The notes beneath the pieces are model-generated. The model was not told where the DNA came from and ran no database searches. It saw only the letters and a program-made list of their open reading frames with translations. A stretch of 64,000 bases of DNA, taken from DATDVC01 sp964601125 (GTDB taxonomy: Bacteria; Patescibacteriota; Minisyncoccia; Phycocordibacterales; WO2-35-19). The stretch lies in the NCBI GenBank assembly GCA_964601125.1, contig CAZRKB010000001.1, positions 1 to 64,000 of the forward strand. Direction: 5' to 3'. Of this stretch, positions 55,016 to 63,042 are shown in pieces. Both the position numbers and the translations under genes were made by a program. Each line of letters starts with the position of its first letter. Position 1 is the first letter of the stretch.

Positions 55016-56506
55016 ATGGTTTATTTAACAGCCGTTTCATTTGCAATCGGAATACTTTTAGGAAATTTTTTTGATTTTGGTTCGACAGTTTCTCTTTTTT
55101 TAATTTTGGTTTCTCTCTCTTTGTTTTTTGTATTGAGAAATAAAAAAGAAGCTAATAAAATTTTATTTTGTATCATTTTCATCGCTGTTGGAATTTTAAA
55201 ATTCAATTTTTCTGATATCGCCCCTGATTCTGAGCTTGTAAAATTAGTAGGGCGAACTGTTTCCCTTTCTGGGGAAATTAGCGAGGAGCGGGACGAGAGA
55301 GACATCAGCTCTCGTTATATTTTAAAAATTGACAACTCCGAGAGCCGCACACTTGTAGTCGCAGACCGTTTCCCCAAATTTGAATATGGAGACAGGGTTT
55401 CAGTTTCTGGCCGACTTGAGCTTCCTAAAAATTTTAGCAATGAGAATGGTATGGAGTTTGATTATATTTCTTACCTGGCCAAAGATAGAGTACATTTTGT
55501 AATCTATCGTCCAGAAATTGAGAAAGTTGGCACAGGCGGAAATTTTATTTTTAAAAATTTATACAAAACAAAAAACTACTTCATCGAAAAAGTAGAACAG
55601 GTGGTACCCGAGCCAAACTCCTCCCTGGTTAACGGACTGATCTTTGGAGCTCGCGCTTCTTTAGGACAAAAAATTTTAGACACTATGAAAAATGTTGGGC
55701 TGATACACATCGTCGCTATCTCCGGTTACAACGTGACCATTATCGCTGTAGCCATACTCTACTTTGCAGCTCACACAGGTCGACAAAACTTGGGGCTTCT
55801 GCTTAGCGCGTTTATTATTTTTTTATTTTCTCTCATGGTGGGATTCGGATCAACGGTGATAAGAGCTTCTGTCATGGCAGGCATCGCGATACTGGCAAAA
55901 TATTTAGGCCGACCAAACGATGCTCTGAGAGCGCTTTTTGTAGCAGGTTTTTTAATGCTCTTCTTTAACCCTCTTGTACTTACGAGTGACCCGTCTTTCC
56001 AACTTTCTTTTATGGCTACACTAGGACTCTTGCTTTTCTCTCCAATAGTAGAAAATTTTATGTTTGATTCGCGGTTTAAAAAATTTTTTTCACTCATACC
56101 AAACAAGCTTGGTTTGCGCGAAATCGCTTCATCAACCTTTGCGGTACAAATATTTCTTTTGCCTATGCTTATAAAAATGTCCGGCATAATCTCTCCGATA
56201 TCTTTTGTTTTAAATCTTTTGGTTTTGCCTCTCATCCCATGGGCGATGCTTCTTGGGTTTCTGACCGGAATAACTGGCCTCATTTCAAACTTTGCGTCTT
56301 GGCCTTTCGGCGCACTCACCTATGTGCTTACCGAAATAATACTCCGCCTCGCAGGATTGGCCGAAAAAATCCCACTCGGGTTTATCGAGGTGGGATCTTT
56401 GTCAAACTTTTCTATTGTATTAATTTATATTTTTTATGCTTGGGCTTTTTGGAAGTTCTCTTCAACTGCTTCCCAATTAAGATTGGAGAAGAAATCTTCG
56501 ATGTAA
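55016..56506 (+). CDS. comEC: ComEC/Rec2 channel protein, N-terminal and competence domains only
   Basis: From ATG 55016 (MVYLTAVSFAIGILLG) it has 496 aa. It has the N-terminal membrane helices, the OB-like DUF4131 domain (GRTVSLSGEISEERDERD to YGDRVSVSGRLELP) and the Competence channel domain (GLIFGARASLGQ, HIVAISGYNVTIIA). ComEC carries ssDNA across the inner membrane. The C-terminal metallo-beta-lactamase domain is absent here but encoded by the gene at 57089-57958. Its 3' end overlaps the convergent sod gene by 73 nt. Confidence 0.95.
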   Translation: MVYLTAVSFAIGILLGNFFDFGSTVSLFLILVSLSLFFVLRNKKEANKILFCIIFIAVGILKFNFSDIAPDSELVKLVGRTVSLSGEISEERDERDISSRYILKIDNSESRTLVVADRFPKFEYGDRVSVSGRLELPKNFSNENGMEFDYISYLAKDRVHFVIYRPEIEKVGTGGNFIFKNLYKTKNYFIEKVEQVVPEPNSSLVNGLIFGARASLGQKILDTMKNVGLIHIVAISGYNVTIIAVAILYFAAHTGRQNLGLLLSAFIIFLFSLMVGFGSTVIRASVMAGIAILAKYLGRPNDALRALFVAGFLMLFFNPLVLTSDPSFQLSFMATLGLLLFSPIVENFMFDSRFKKFFSLIPNKLGLREIASSTFAVQIFLLPMLIKMSGIISPISFVLNLLVLPLIPWAMLLGFLTGITGLISNFASWPFGALTYVLTEIILRLAGLAEKIPLGFIEVGSLSNFSIVLIYIFYAWAFWKFSSTASQLRLEKKSSM

Positions 56507-57024
56507 TTTTTCTTGCCACTTGGTTGGTAATCAGCGACATATGAATGTTCCCACATGTCGAGAGCGAGGATTGGAGTACAACCCTGCAGTTGGCCTAAGT
56601 GTTGTTCGTCTATCCAATTCGCCAGAAATTTATCTTCAGCTTTATCGTACCAAAGCATAGCCCAACCAATTCCCCTGGTAAGCGCCAAGTTTGTAAATTC
56701 TGTTTTGAACCTATCGAAGGAACCGAAGAGATCGATAAGTCTCTTTCCTAACTCCGATTCTGCATTAAAAGATTTTGCTCCGCCGGACAGAGAAGCGAAA
56801 TAAATTTCGTGATTGCGCATGCCGTTGTATTCGAAGCTGAAGCGACGGAAAAGTTCCCCACAAATATACGGCTCCTTCGCAGTGTCTAATTCTGCCATTT
56901 TTTCTCCTATCAAGTTTGCATTTTTCACGTACCCTTCGTAGAGTTTCAGATGTTCGTCGATTGTTTTTTCTGAAATACCTTTGAGTTTTGGAATGTTAAA
57001 TTGTTTTGCTTCAAATTTTTTCAT
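56434..57024 (-). CDS. sodA: Superoxide dismutase, Fe/Mn type
   Basis: The 196-aa enzyme removes superoxide. The four metal ligands are visible: His of KTIDEHLKLYEGYV, His of YNGMRNHEIYF, Asp and His of LALDMWEHSYVADY. GGAKSFNAESEL and WAMLWYDK are family blocks. It lies on the minus strand between two halves of comEC and overlaps the first by 73 nt at the 3' ends, so it was probably inserted or the region rearranged. Fe versus Mn use cannot be told. Confidence 0.95.
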   Translation of the reverse strand: MKKFEAKQFNIPKLKGISEKTIDEHLKLYEGYVKNANLIGEKMAELDTAKEPYICGELFRRFSFEYNGMRNHEIYFASLSGGAKSFNAESELGKRLIDLFGSFDRFKTEFTNLALTRGIGWAMLWYDKAEDKFLANWIDEQHLGQLQGCTPILALDMWEHSYVADYQPSGKKNYIEDFFSNLNWEAVEENFQKAQA

Positions 57025-57066
57025 AATATACGAGATAACGAATAAATTAGCGAATGGTTACGAAGT
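57025..57066. repeat. TTCGT-type repeat upstream of sodA
   Basis: ATACGAGATAACGAATAAAT followed by TAGCGAATGGTTACGAAG lies directly upstream of the sodA ATG (minus strand), and upstream of the divergent MBL gene. Confidence 0.8.
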
Positions 57067-57088
57067 AAAAAAATTGTATCATATTAAA

Positions 57089-57958
57089 GTGAATAAAAAA
57101 TTAAAGATTAAATTTGGAATACTTATATTTCTGTTCATTGTTGCTGTTTTTTCCATTTATGTGGCTTTGAAGGAAAGCGAGCGCAAGCTTACTGTAGCAT
57201 TTTTAGACATAGGCCAAGGGGACGGCATTTTTATCGAAGCTCCCAGCGGCAACCAAATGCTGATTGACACAGGGCCCGGCATGGAAATTTTGAGAGAGCT
57301 CGGCAAAGTTATGCCTTTTTATGATCGATCTATTGATATTCTGCTTGCCACTCACCCAGACACTGACCACATAGGTGGCATAATAGACGTGCTAGAGAAA
57401 TACAAGGTCGATCTTTTCATAGAACCAGGTGTAGAAGGAGAAACGGAGCTCTATAAAGAGCTTGGGTCAAAAGTAGAAAGTTTGAAAGTTAAAAATATAG
57501 AAGCAAGGAGGGGAATGGTGGTTGATTTGGGCGCGGGTACTCTACTGTATATACTTTTTCCAGCTATTGATCCACGTGGCATGGAAACAAACACCGCTTC
57601 CATAGTGGCTCGTTTGGTTTATGGAGAAAACGAATTCATGCTCACAGGGGACTCTCCTAAAAATATCGAGGAGTATTTAGTTAGTATCCATACAATCCAA
57701 GGACTAACCTTGGAATTAGAAAGTGATGTGCTTAAAGCGGGGCACCATGGTTCAAAAACTTCAACCTCTGATTTATTTGTTAAAACAGTTGCGCCAAAAT
57801 ACGCCGTAATTTCAGCCGGAAAAGATAATAGATACGGCCACCCAAACCCCGAGGTTCTGGATATTCTAGAAAAAGCTGGAGTTAAAATATTACGCACCGA
57901 CACAGACGGCCGGACCATTTTCAAAAGTGATGGAGTGAATTTGGAGGTAAAACAGTGA
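57089..57958 (+). CDS. ComEC-type metallo-beta-lactamase-fold protein, membrane-anchored
   Basis: From GTG 57089 it has 289 aa: one membrane helix (about residues 8-24), then the MBL domain as in ComEC C-termini: AFLDIGQGDGIFIEAPSG, the metal motif THPDTDHIGG, LTGDSPKNIEE, and LKAGHHGSKTSTS, ISAGKDNRYGHPNPEVL. It probably supplies the nuclease part of the uptake channel that the separate comEC gene lacks. ATG starts upstream of 57089 run through the sodA promoter and lack family similarity. Confidence 0.9.
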   Translation: MNKKLKIKFGILIFLFIVAVFSIYVALKESERKLTVAFLDIGQGDGIFIEAPSGNQMLIDTGPGMEILRELGKVMPFYDRSIDILLATHPDTDHIGGIIDVLEKYKVDLFIEPGVEGETELYKELGSKVESLKVKNIEARRGMVVDLGAGTLLYILFPAIDPRGMETNTASIVARLVYGENEFMLTGDSPKNIEEYLVSIHTIQGLTLELESDVLKAGHHGSKTSTSDLFVKTVAPKYAVISAGKDNRYGHPNPEVLDILEKAGVKILRTDTDGRTIFKSDGVNLEVKQ

Positions 57959-57959
57959 G

Positions 57960-57990
57960 GCTCCACCCCTAACCCCCCAAAGAGGAGGGG
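57960..57990. repeat. Palindromic element (family 1) after the MBL gene
   Basis: CTCCACCCCTAACCCCCCAAA with AGAGGAGGGG starts 2 nt after the MBL stop (first arm shown in part as CCACCCCTAACCCCCC). Confidence 0.8.
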
Positions 57991-58033
57991 AATCAAACCA
58001 GAACAACTAAGATTTGAAATTCAAAAAAATTTA

Positions 58034-58062
58034 GGGGTAGCAACGGTTCGCGTTACCACCCC
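58034..58062 (-). terminator. Intrinsic terminator of the 261-aa membrane gene
   Basis: The stem GGGGTAGCAACG/CGTTACCACCCC has two A-C/C-A mismatches on the plus strand that become G-U pairs in minus-strand RNA, so it serves the minus-strand gene. A T-rich tail follows on that strand. Confidence 0.82.
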
Positions 58063-58069
58063 AATATTT

Positions 58070-58855
58070 CTATCCCTCCTGTCGAACCAAACAAGCCGAC
58101 AGAATTTTTGACACGAGGAGAAAAAACACCCCAAACACCGCTCCACAGAGCAACCCAAAAATAGTGTTACTCTGGGCAAAAAAGAACCCGCATAAAGCAC
58201 CAGCACCAGCCGACACCGATACCGTAAACCTCTCGTGAGTCGCGGAGTATTTGATCGTCTCCATTACAATCTCTGGAATTTTTGACAAGATCCAGACAAC
58301 ACACAACACCCCAAAACCAACCCCGACAACAACCCACACGCAAAATGCTATCGGATTAAAGTACCGCCAGAGCCGCCTCCGATTTGTTGCCACCAACTCC
58401 GGAAGAGCTTCTTCGTAGACCATGTCCTTTTCAAACAGTTGCATAAAAAAGAGCATGATCCCGATCATAGCGCTGATAAAAATCACACCCCACGCGACAC
58501 CCCACGTCAGAACTTGATGGAATTTAATCACATGAAACAACAAAAAAAATGACAAAAATGTGAGGGTGGCTCCGAATCCACTGAGGCCAACCCACATCGC
58601 TCTATGTTTCCAGAGCTTACGATATTTTGCCGAGTAACCAGGTAAATACCACTGGTCGACCATTACGACGCGCCAAGCCTTTTTCAAGGCGACAAGAACT
58701 TCAGCTGGTTTGAAGGTTAGGAAGCCCACGACAGCCCCCACCAGCCCAGAGAAAGACCAAGCTCCGATTCCAAGATGGAAGCGGATCTGAAGATCGAGAC
58801 CAACCAAGGCGCCAATAAAAGCGCCAAAAATGGTAGCGAGGATCGCTTTTAGCAT
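58070..58855 (-). CDS. Multi-pass membrane protein, self-contained transcription unit
   Basis: The 261-aa product has about six to seven hydrophobic segments, beginning MLKAILATIFGAFIGALVGL, with a basic middle (WYLPGYSAKYRKLWKHRA) and Gly-rich C-terminal helices. TAGGAGAAG lies just before the ATG; promoter and terminator are its own. Base composition appears richer in G and C than neighbours. No family is recognised; transfer is possible. Confidence 0.75.
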   Translation of the reverse strand: MLKAILATIFGAFIGALVGLDLQIRFHLGIGAWSFSGLVGAVVGFLTFKPAEVLVALKKAWRVVMVDQWYLPGYSAKYRKLWKHRAMWVGLSGFGATLTFLSFFLLFHVIKFHQVLTWGVAWGVIFISAMIGIMLFFMQLFEKDMVYEEALPELVATNRRRLWRYFNPIAFCVWVVVGVGFGVLCVVWILSKIPEIVMETIKYSATHERFTVSVSAGAGALCGFFFAQSNTIFGLLCGAVFGVFFLLVSKILSACLVRQEG

Positions 58856-58891
58856 TTTCTTCTCCTAAATTTTGAAATTACAACTAAACCT

Positions 58892-58920
58892 AAAATACCA
58901 CTATTTTTTACTTAACACAA
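58892..58920 (-). promoter_or_regulatory. Promoter of the 261-aa membrane gene
   Basis: On the minus strand TTGTGT (58915-58920) and TATTTT (58892-58897) are 17 nt apart. The -35 lies just beyond the rpmB stop codon. Confidence 0.6.
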
Positions 58921-58923
58921 TAG

Positions 58924-59166
58924 CTAGATAACCCCCGCGTCTTTGAGAGCAGAGTAGGCGCCCTTTTTTTGGATTGTTTTGATGCCCTTAGCGGAGAGGT
59001 CGAGAACCAAAGTCTTGTTGATTTCAGGCACGAAAATACGCTTACGCTGAATATTTGCATAGCGCCTTCTAAGCCCAGTTGGGTTAAACTGAGTTGCACG
59101 GGTGCGGTTTGAATAGCCACCTCCGACGAGTGTTGATTTGCCTGTTATTGCGCATACTTTAGCCAT
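58924..59166 (-). CDS. rpmB: Ribosomal protein bL28
   Basis: From ATG 59166 (MAKVCAITGKSTLVGG) it has 80 aa. The L28 core is GGGYSNRTRATQFNPTGLRR and the repeat RYANIQRKRIFVPE and KGIKTIQKKGAYSAL. CxxT start fits forms without the zinc site. A longer in-frame start at 59199 is unlikely. Confidence 0.96.
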   Translation of the reverse strand: MAKVCAITGKSTLVGGGYSNRTRATQFNPTGLRRRYANIQRKRIFVPEINKTLVLDLSAKGIKTIQKKGAYSALKDAGVI

Positions 59167-59266
59167 AGTGCCCAGTATGCTAACATGTAGGTATCTCAAA
59201 AGTCAAATCTAAAAAATCAAATTTTGGAAGATTTAATATATGAGATTTAAGATTTGAATTAGTATC

Positions 59267-59878
59267 ATGGACTTTATTTTTATAATCATCGTTCTGATAA
59301 TGTCAGTAGTCGTGCACGAAGTGAGCCATGGCTACGCCGCACTTTATTTAGGCGATCCGACAGCAAAGTACGAAGGCAGGCTCACCTTAAACCCACTCAA
59401 TCACCTCGATCCAGTAGGCTCTTTGTTGGTGCCGATGCTTGGCTATTTGTTTGGCGGTTTCATCATCGGGTGGGCTAAACCAGTACCTTTTAACCCCTAC
59501 AACCTAAGAAACCAAAAGTGGGGCGAGGGGTTCGTGGCAGCGGCTGGCCCTGCCTCCAATATCATCATCGCGACAGTATTCGGTCTGATTTTAAGACAGA
59601 TCGGTTTTGATTCACCCCTCTCTAGCCCCATAAGTTTCGTCGTTTTGATAAACATAACTTTGGCTATGTTTAATTTGGTCCCAATACCGCCACTCGACGG
59701 TTCCAAAATACTTTTTACATTCCTGCCGAAAGCGGCCATGCAACTGCGTTATACACTGGAAAGATACGGGCTGCTTTTAGTTCTATTTTTTATCGCTTTC
59801 TTTTGGCAATTTTTAAGTCCAATAATACTGGGGCTCTTTTCGTTAATTACTGGCGTGAATAATTTTGTTACAATATAA
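59267..59878 (+). CDS. Site-2-protease-type M50 membrane metalloprotease
   Basis: The 203-aa protein has the zinc motif HEVSHGYAALYLGD (HExxH) in the first membrane helix region and NLVPIPPLDGSKIL (the third ligand Asp) near the C-terminus, with about five helices. No PDZ domain is present, so it is the short RseP-like form. Substrate unknown; such enzymes release membrane-bound regulators. The upstream gap carries GATTTAAGATTTGAATT-type AT repeats. Confidence 0.92.
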   Translation: MDFIFIIIVLIMSVVVHEVSHGYAALYLGDPTAKYEGRLTLNPLNHLDPVGSLLVPMLGYLFGGFIIGWAKPVPFNPYNLRNQKWGEGFVAAAGPASNIIIATVFGLILRQIGFDSPLSSPISFVVLINITLAMFNLVPIPPLDGSKILFTFLPKAAMQLRYTLERYGLLLVLFFIAFFWQFLSPIILGLFSLITGVNNFVTI

Positions 59879-59906
59879 AGAATTCTATTAGTCTAAAGCT
59901 AAAAGC

Positions 59907-61181
59907 GTGAAGGATAAAGATACAAACATAAAACACGCATTCATCTCATTATTCTCTCTTGTCGCGCTTTTCTTGATTGTTTATTTTTCTTCCTCTTGGG
60001 TAAACAAGGTGACGACTGATGGTATCCGCATACTCTTTATAGTAGTCAGCGTATTGATTTCCTATATTATTTACCTATTGCTATCTTCCTCGACCAGAGC
60101 CACCCTGATCGCAGAGAGGATGACAAAATCGCTATACGTTTCGCTCGAACAATTAAATAATATTTACGAAGAATCTCCTGTACCGTACATGACCCTAAAC
60201 GAAAGTGGCATAATCAAAGATCCAAACAAAGCAACATTGCGTTTTTTTGAAGTAACCCCAAAAGAGATCGAGGGTGTAAACTTATTTTCCCTTGCTTTCA
60301 AAGAAGATAAGGAAAAAGCAGAAAAGTTGTTTCTATACTACGGCTCAACCGTTCCAATAAACATGGAGGAAATAAGAATGACCACAAAGAACGGGAAGGT
60401 TAGGTCGGTTTTGTTGTCGGTCTTTAGGATGGAAGACCGCGGCAGAGGAAACAAGGTCGGATTGGCCAGCATTTTTGACATAACAGAAAGAAAAGAGCTT
60501 GATAAAGCCAAGACGGAATTTGTTTCCCTGGCTAGTCACCAACTTCGCACCCCTGCCGCAACCATCAAGTGGTACATTGATTCAATAGTAGCTGGCAACA
60601 CTGGATCCATCACAGATAGACAGAAAGAATATCTAGAGAGAGTCCAAAAAGTAAACGAGAACATGATAGAGCTAGTAGAAACCTTGCTCAATATATCGCG
60701 CATAGAAATAGGCTCAATAAATATCGACAAAAAAGAAGTGAGTGTACCCCAAATCATAGACAACATACTGCTTGAGCTTTCGACGATAATCGAAACGAAA
60801 AAATTGAATGTGATAACAGACTACGATGGTAGCCTGGAACACCTAGAAACTGACCCCAAACTGCTGAGGATCGTGATCCAAAACGTAGTGTCAAATGCCA
60901 TCAAATATACCCCGCCTATGGGCATAATAAAAATAAGTTTGAAAGATTCTTTTGGAGAAAAGGCCATTGTAGTTTCTGACACCGGTATTGGAATACCAGA
61001 GGAAGACAAAGGAAAAATATTTACCAAACTGTTTAGAGCCGGTAATGCTCAAAAAGAGAGCGAGAGCCAGGGTACTGGTTTAGGCCTTTATCTGGTAAAA
61101 TCGATAGTAGAAGCGATGGGTGGGAGCATAGAATTTGTTTCGGAAGTGGGCAAAGGAAGTACTTTCACCATAAAAATTTAA
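59907..61181 (+). CDS. Membrane sensor histidine kinase with PAS domain
   Basis: The 424-aa kinase begins at GTG 59907. Two N-terminal helices (about 12-28 and 38-58) are followed by a PAS domain (about 78-195, EESPVPYMTLNESGIIKDPN), the phospho-acceptor His in SLASHQLRTPAATIKWY (about 212) and an ATPase domain with N box (IVIQNVVSNAIKYT), VVSDTGIGIPE and GTGLGLYLVKS. It is 18 nt upstream of its response regulator. The signal is unknown. Confidence 0.95.
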   Translation: MKDKDTNIKHAFISLFSLVALFLIVYFSSSWVNKVTTDGIRILFIVVSVLISYIIYLLLSSSTRATLIAERMTKSLYVSLEQLNNIYEESPVPYMTLNESGIIKDPNKATLRFFEVTPKEIEGVNLFSLAFKEDKEKAEKLFLYYGSTVPINMEEIRMTTKNGKVRSVLLSVFRMEDRGRGNKVGLASIFDITERKELDKAKTEFVSLASHQLRTPAATIKWYIDSIVAGNTGSITDRQKEYLERVQKVNENMIELVETLLNISRIEIGSINIDKKEVSVPQIIDNILLELSTIIETKKLNVITDYDGSLEHLETDPKLLRIVIQNVVSNAIKYTPPMGIIKISLKDSFGEKAIVVSDTGIGIPEEDKGKIFTKLFRAGNAQKESESQGTGLGLYLVKSIVEAMGGSIEFVSEVGKGSTFTIKI

Positions 61182-61199
61182 AAATAACCTTTTAATAAC

Positions 61200-61583
61200 A
61201 TGCAAGAAAATCCAAAAAAGAAAGTAATAATTATAGACGATGATGAAAATTTAAGGTTTGTGTTGGCTGACAAACTTAAAATGTCGGGTTTTGAGGTACT
61301 TGAAGCCAAAGATGGGGAAGAGGGCTTGGACCAATGCCTTAAACACCACCCGGACATAGTACTTCTCGACATAATGATGCCAATGATGAACGGCATTGAT
61401 ATGCTAAAAAGGCTGCGAGAAGATAGTTGGGGTAAAACAGCGGAGGTTATAATGCTCACCGTTCTTGAAAATGCCGAGCCGATAGCAGACGCAATGGAGG
61501 GAGGTAGCTTCACCTACATGATTAAGACCAAGGTTAACGCTGACGAAATCGCTGCTAAGGTCAAAGAGATACTTAGCAAGTAA
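61200..61583 (+). CDS. CheY-like response regulator
   Basis: The 127-aa receiver has VIIIDDDENLRF, the phospho-acceptor Asp in IVLLDIMMPMMNG, VIMLTVLEN and the Lys of YMIKTKVN. No output domain. It pairs with the kinase just upstream. A short hairpin with a T-tract (CTCTC-taa-GGGAG, 61621-61633) probably ends the unit. Confidence 0.93.
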   Translation: MQENPKKKVIIIDDDENLRFVLADKLKMSGFEVLEAKDGEEGLDQCLKHHPDIVLLDIMMPMMNGIDMLKRLREDSWGKTAEVIMLTVLENAEPIADAMEGGSFTYMIKTKVNADEIAAKVKEILSK

Positions 61584-61714
61584 TTTGCATTTTAAATCCA
61601 TCTGTATTAGGATTTAGCAGCTCTCTAAGGGAGATTTTTAATTAGCCAAATTTCAGTCAAATGGCAGCCCCTCAATCAGATTCGGGGTTACCATGAGCTT
61701 ATTATCTTAGTCGA

Positions 61715-62125
61715 ATGGCAACAATAAATCAGTTAGTAAAAAAGAAAAGAAAGATAGTCCGATCTAAATCAAAAGCGGCTGCTTTGGCGCGCGGTTTTAA
61801 TACCCTTAAAAATCGACCTGTTTACTATGCATCGCCTTTTAAAAGAGGAGTTTGCACAAAGGTAACAACCAAAACACCGAGAAAACCTAACTCTGCCATA
61901 AGAAAGATTGCTAGAGTCAGACTTACAAATGGCATGGAAGTAACTGCCTACATTCCCGGTGTTGGTCACAATTTACAGGAACACTCAGTCGTGGTACTCC
62001 GAGGAGGAAGAGTGAAAGACATCGGTGTGAGATACACCATAGTCAGGGGCCGCCTAGATGCAGCAGGAGTGGACAAGAGAATGACTTCAAGGTCAAGCTA
62101 CGGCGTTAAGAGACCTAAGAAATAA
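61715..62125 (+). CDS. rpsL: Ribosomal protein uS12
   Basis: The 136-aa decoding-site protein has TINQLVKKKRK, KRGVCTKVTTKTPRKPNSAIRK (in parts), PGVGHNLQEHSVV and the C-terminal SRSSYGVKRPKK. It is about 12 residues longer than E. coli S12 owing to extra residues between about 25 and 45. It heads the str cluster rpsL-rpsG-fusA. Confidence 0.98.
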   Translation: MATINQLVKKKRKIVRSKSKAAALARGFNTLKNRPVYYASPFKRGVCTKVTTKTPRKPNSAIRKIARVRLTNGMEVTAYIPGVGHNLQEHSVVVLRGGRVKDIGVRYTIVRGRLDAAGVDKRMTSRSSYGVKRPKK

Positions 62126-62162
62126 TTCGTAGCAATTCGTTAATAAATTCGTTATTTCGTAT
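62126..62162. repeat. TTCGT-type repeat between rpsL and rpsG
   Basis: ATTCGTAGCAATTCGTTAAT followed by AAATTCGTTATTTCGTAT fills the entire gap and abuts the rpsG ATG. Confidence 0.85.
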
Positions 62163-62633
62163 ATGAGAAGAAAAGTAAAAAACAGGAATAAAGTAAAGCC
62201 AGACGTAGTATTTAATTCTCAAAAAGTTGAGAAGTTTATAAACTACGTGATGGAAAGAGGCAAGAAAAACACAGCAAGGAAAGTTGTTTACGGCGCCTTT
62301 GATTTAATAAAAGAAAAAGCAAAAGTTGAAGATCCGATAGAAGTTTTCGATACAGCTCTTAAAAATACAGGCCCTACAATGGAAGTAAGGTCTAGAAGGG
62401 TCGGTGGAGCAAACTACCAAGTACCAAGAGAAGTGAGGCCAGAAAGGCGCTCTTACCTTTCAATGAAATGGATCATAGACGCTGCAAGAGCCAAGAAGGG
62501 CAAGCCTATGGCTGAAAAACTTTCAGAAGAAATTATACTCGCTTCCAAAAACGAAGGTGAGGCAATAAAGAAGCGTGAGAACGTGCACAAAATGGCCGAA
62601 TCCAACAAAGCCTTCGCTCATTTTGCGTGGTAA
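62163..62633 (+). CDS. rpsG: Ribosomal protein uS7
   Basis: The 156-aa protein nucleates the 30S head. Motifs: MRRKVKNRNKVKPDVVFNS, KFINYVMERGKKNTARKVVY, VEVRSRRVGGANYQVP (here MEVRSRRVGG) and KRENVHKMAESNKAFAHF. A 23-nt near-copy of its 3' end lies 115 nt downstream. fusA follows after an antisense small gene. Confidence 0.98.
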   Translation: MRRKVKNRNKVKPDVVFNSQKVEKFINYVMERGKKNTARKVVYGAFDLIKEKAKVEDPIEVFDTALKNTGPTMEVRSRRVGGANYQVPREVRPERRSYLSMKWIIDAARAKKGKPMAEKLSEEIILASKNEGEAIKKRENVHKMAESNKAFAHFAW

Positions 62634-62655
62634 AAAATCACCTAAAATGATTTTT
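62633..62655 (+). terminator. Likely intrinsic terminator after rpsG
   Basis: AAAAATCA-cctaaaa-TGATTTTT forms an 8-bp AT-rich stem with a T-tract, right at the stop codon. Confidence 0.6.
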
Positions 62656-62743
62656 ATACACAATAGACGGACGACCGTCTAAAAATAGTGTATAGTTTGA
62701 GTCTAGCAAACGAAAAAACATTCAAAGAACGAGGCTGGTAAAA

Positions 62744-62766
62744 AAAGCCTTCGCTCACTTTACGTG
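62744..62766 (+). repeat. Partial duplicate of the rpsG 3' end
   Basis: This 23-nt stretch matches the last codons of rpsG (62607-62629) at 21 of 23 bases, in the same orientation. It has no start codon and is a remnant. Confidence 0.75.
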
Positions 62767-62787
62767 TCAATTTTTAACATAAGTTAA

Positions 62788-62816
62788 GAGCGGCCTCGCT
62801 GTTCGCAAGACCGCTC
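62788..62816 (-). terminator. Intrinsic terminator of the 67-aa gene
   Basis: GAGCGGCCTCG/CAAGACCGCTC has two C-A mismatches on the plus strand that become G-U on the minus strand, so it belongs to the minus-strand gene. The T-tract is weak (TTAACTTATG). Confidence 0.65.
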
Positions 62817-62820
62817 AATG

Positions 62821-63024
62821 TTAGGATTTACGCCTTTTCATCTCATCGGTTAAAATCCTGACTGCTTCTTCTGCCCCCGGAGGAGGAAACGGGCCTTGAA
62901 GTCGCGCCAAATAGACCTGTACCTCCTTGTCGGAGAAAGATCTAGGTTTCATTCGAAGAACCCTGTCCATCAAATCGGCTGGATTTTCAGGATCAAACGG
63001 TCCTTGTTTTTTAACTAACTTCAT
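62821..63024 (-). CDS. 67-aa protein of unknown function, self-contained unit
   Basis: The product is basic and Pro-rich (KKQGPFDPENPADLMDRVL, LQGPFPPPGAEEAVRIL). A GGGAG motif lies 9 nt before the ATG. It has its own promoter, divergent from fusA, and its own hairpin terminator, and interrupts the rpsG-fusA operon on the opposite strand. Composition appears richer in G and C. No family is recognised. Confidence 0.65.
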   Translation of the reverse strand: MKLVKKQGPFDPENPADLMDRVLRMKPRSFSDKEVQVYLARLQGPFPPPGAEEAVRILTDEMKRRKS

Positions 63025-63042
63025 TTGATTTCTCCCGCCAGA

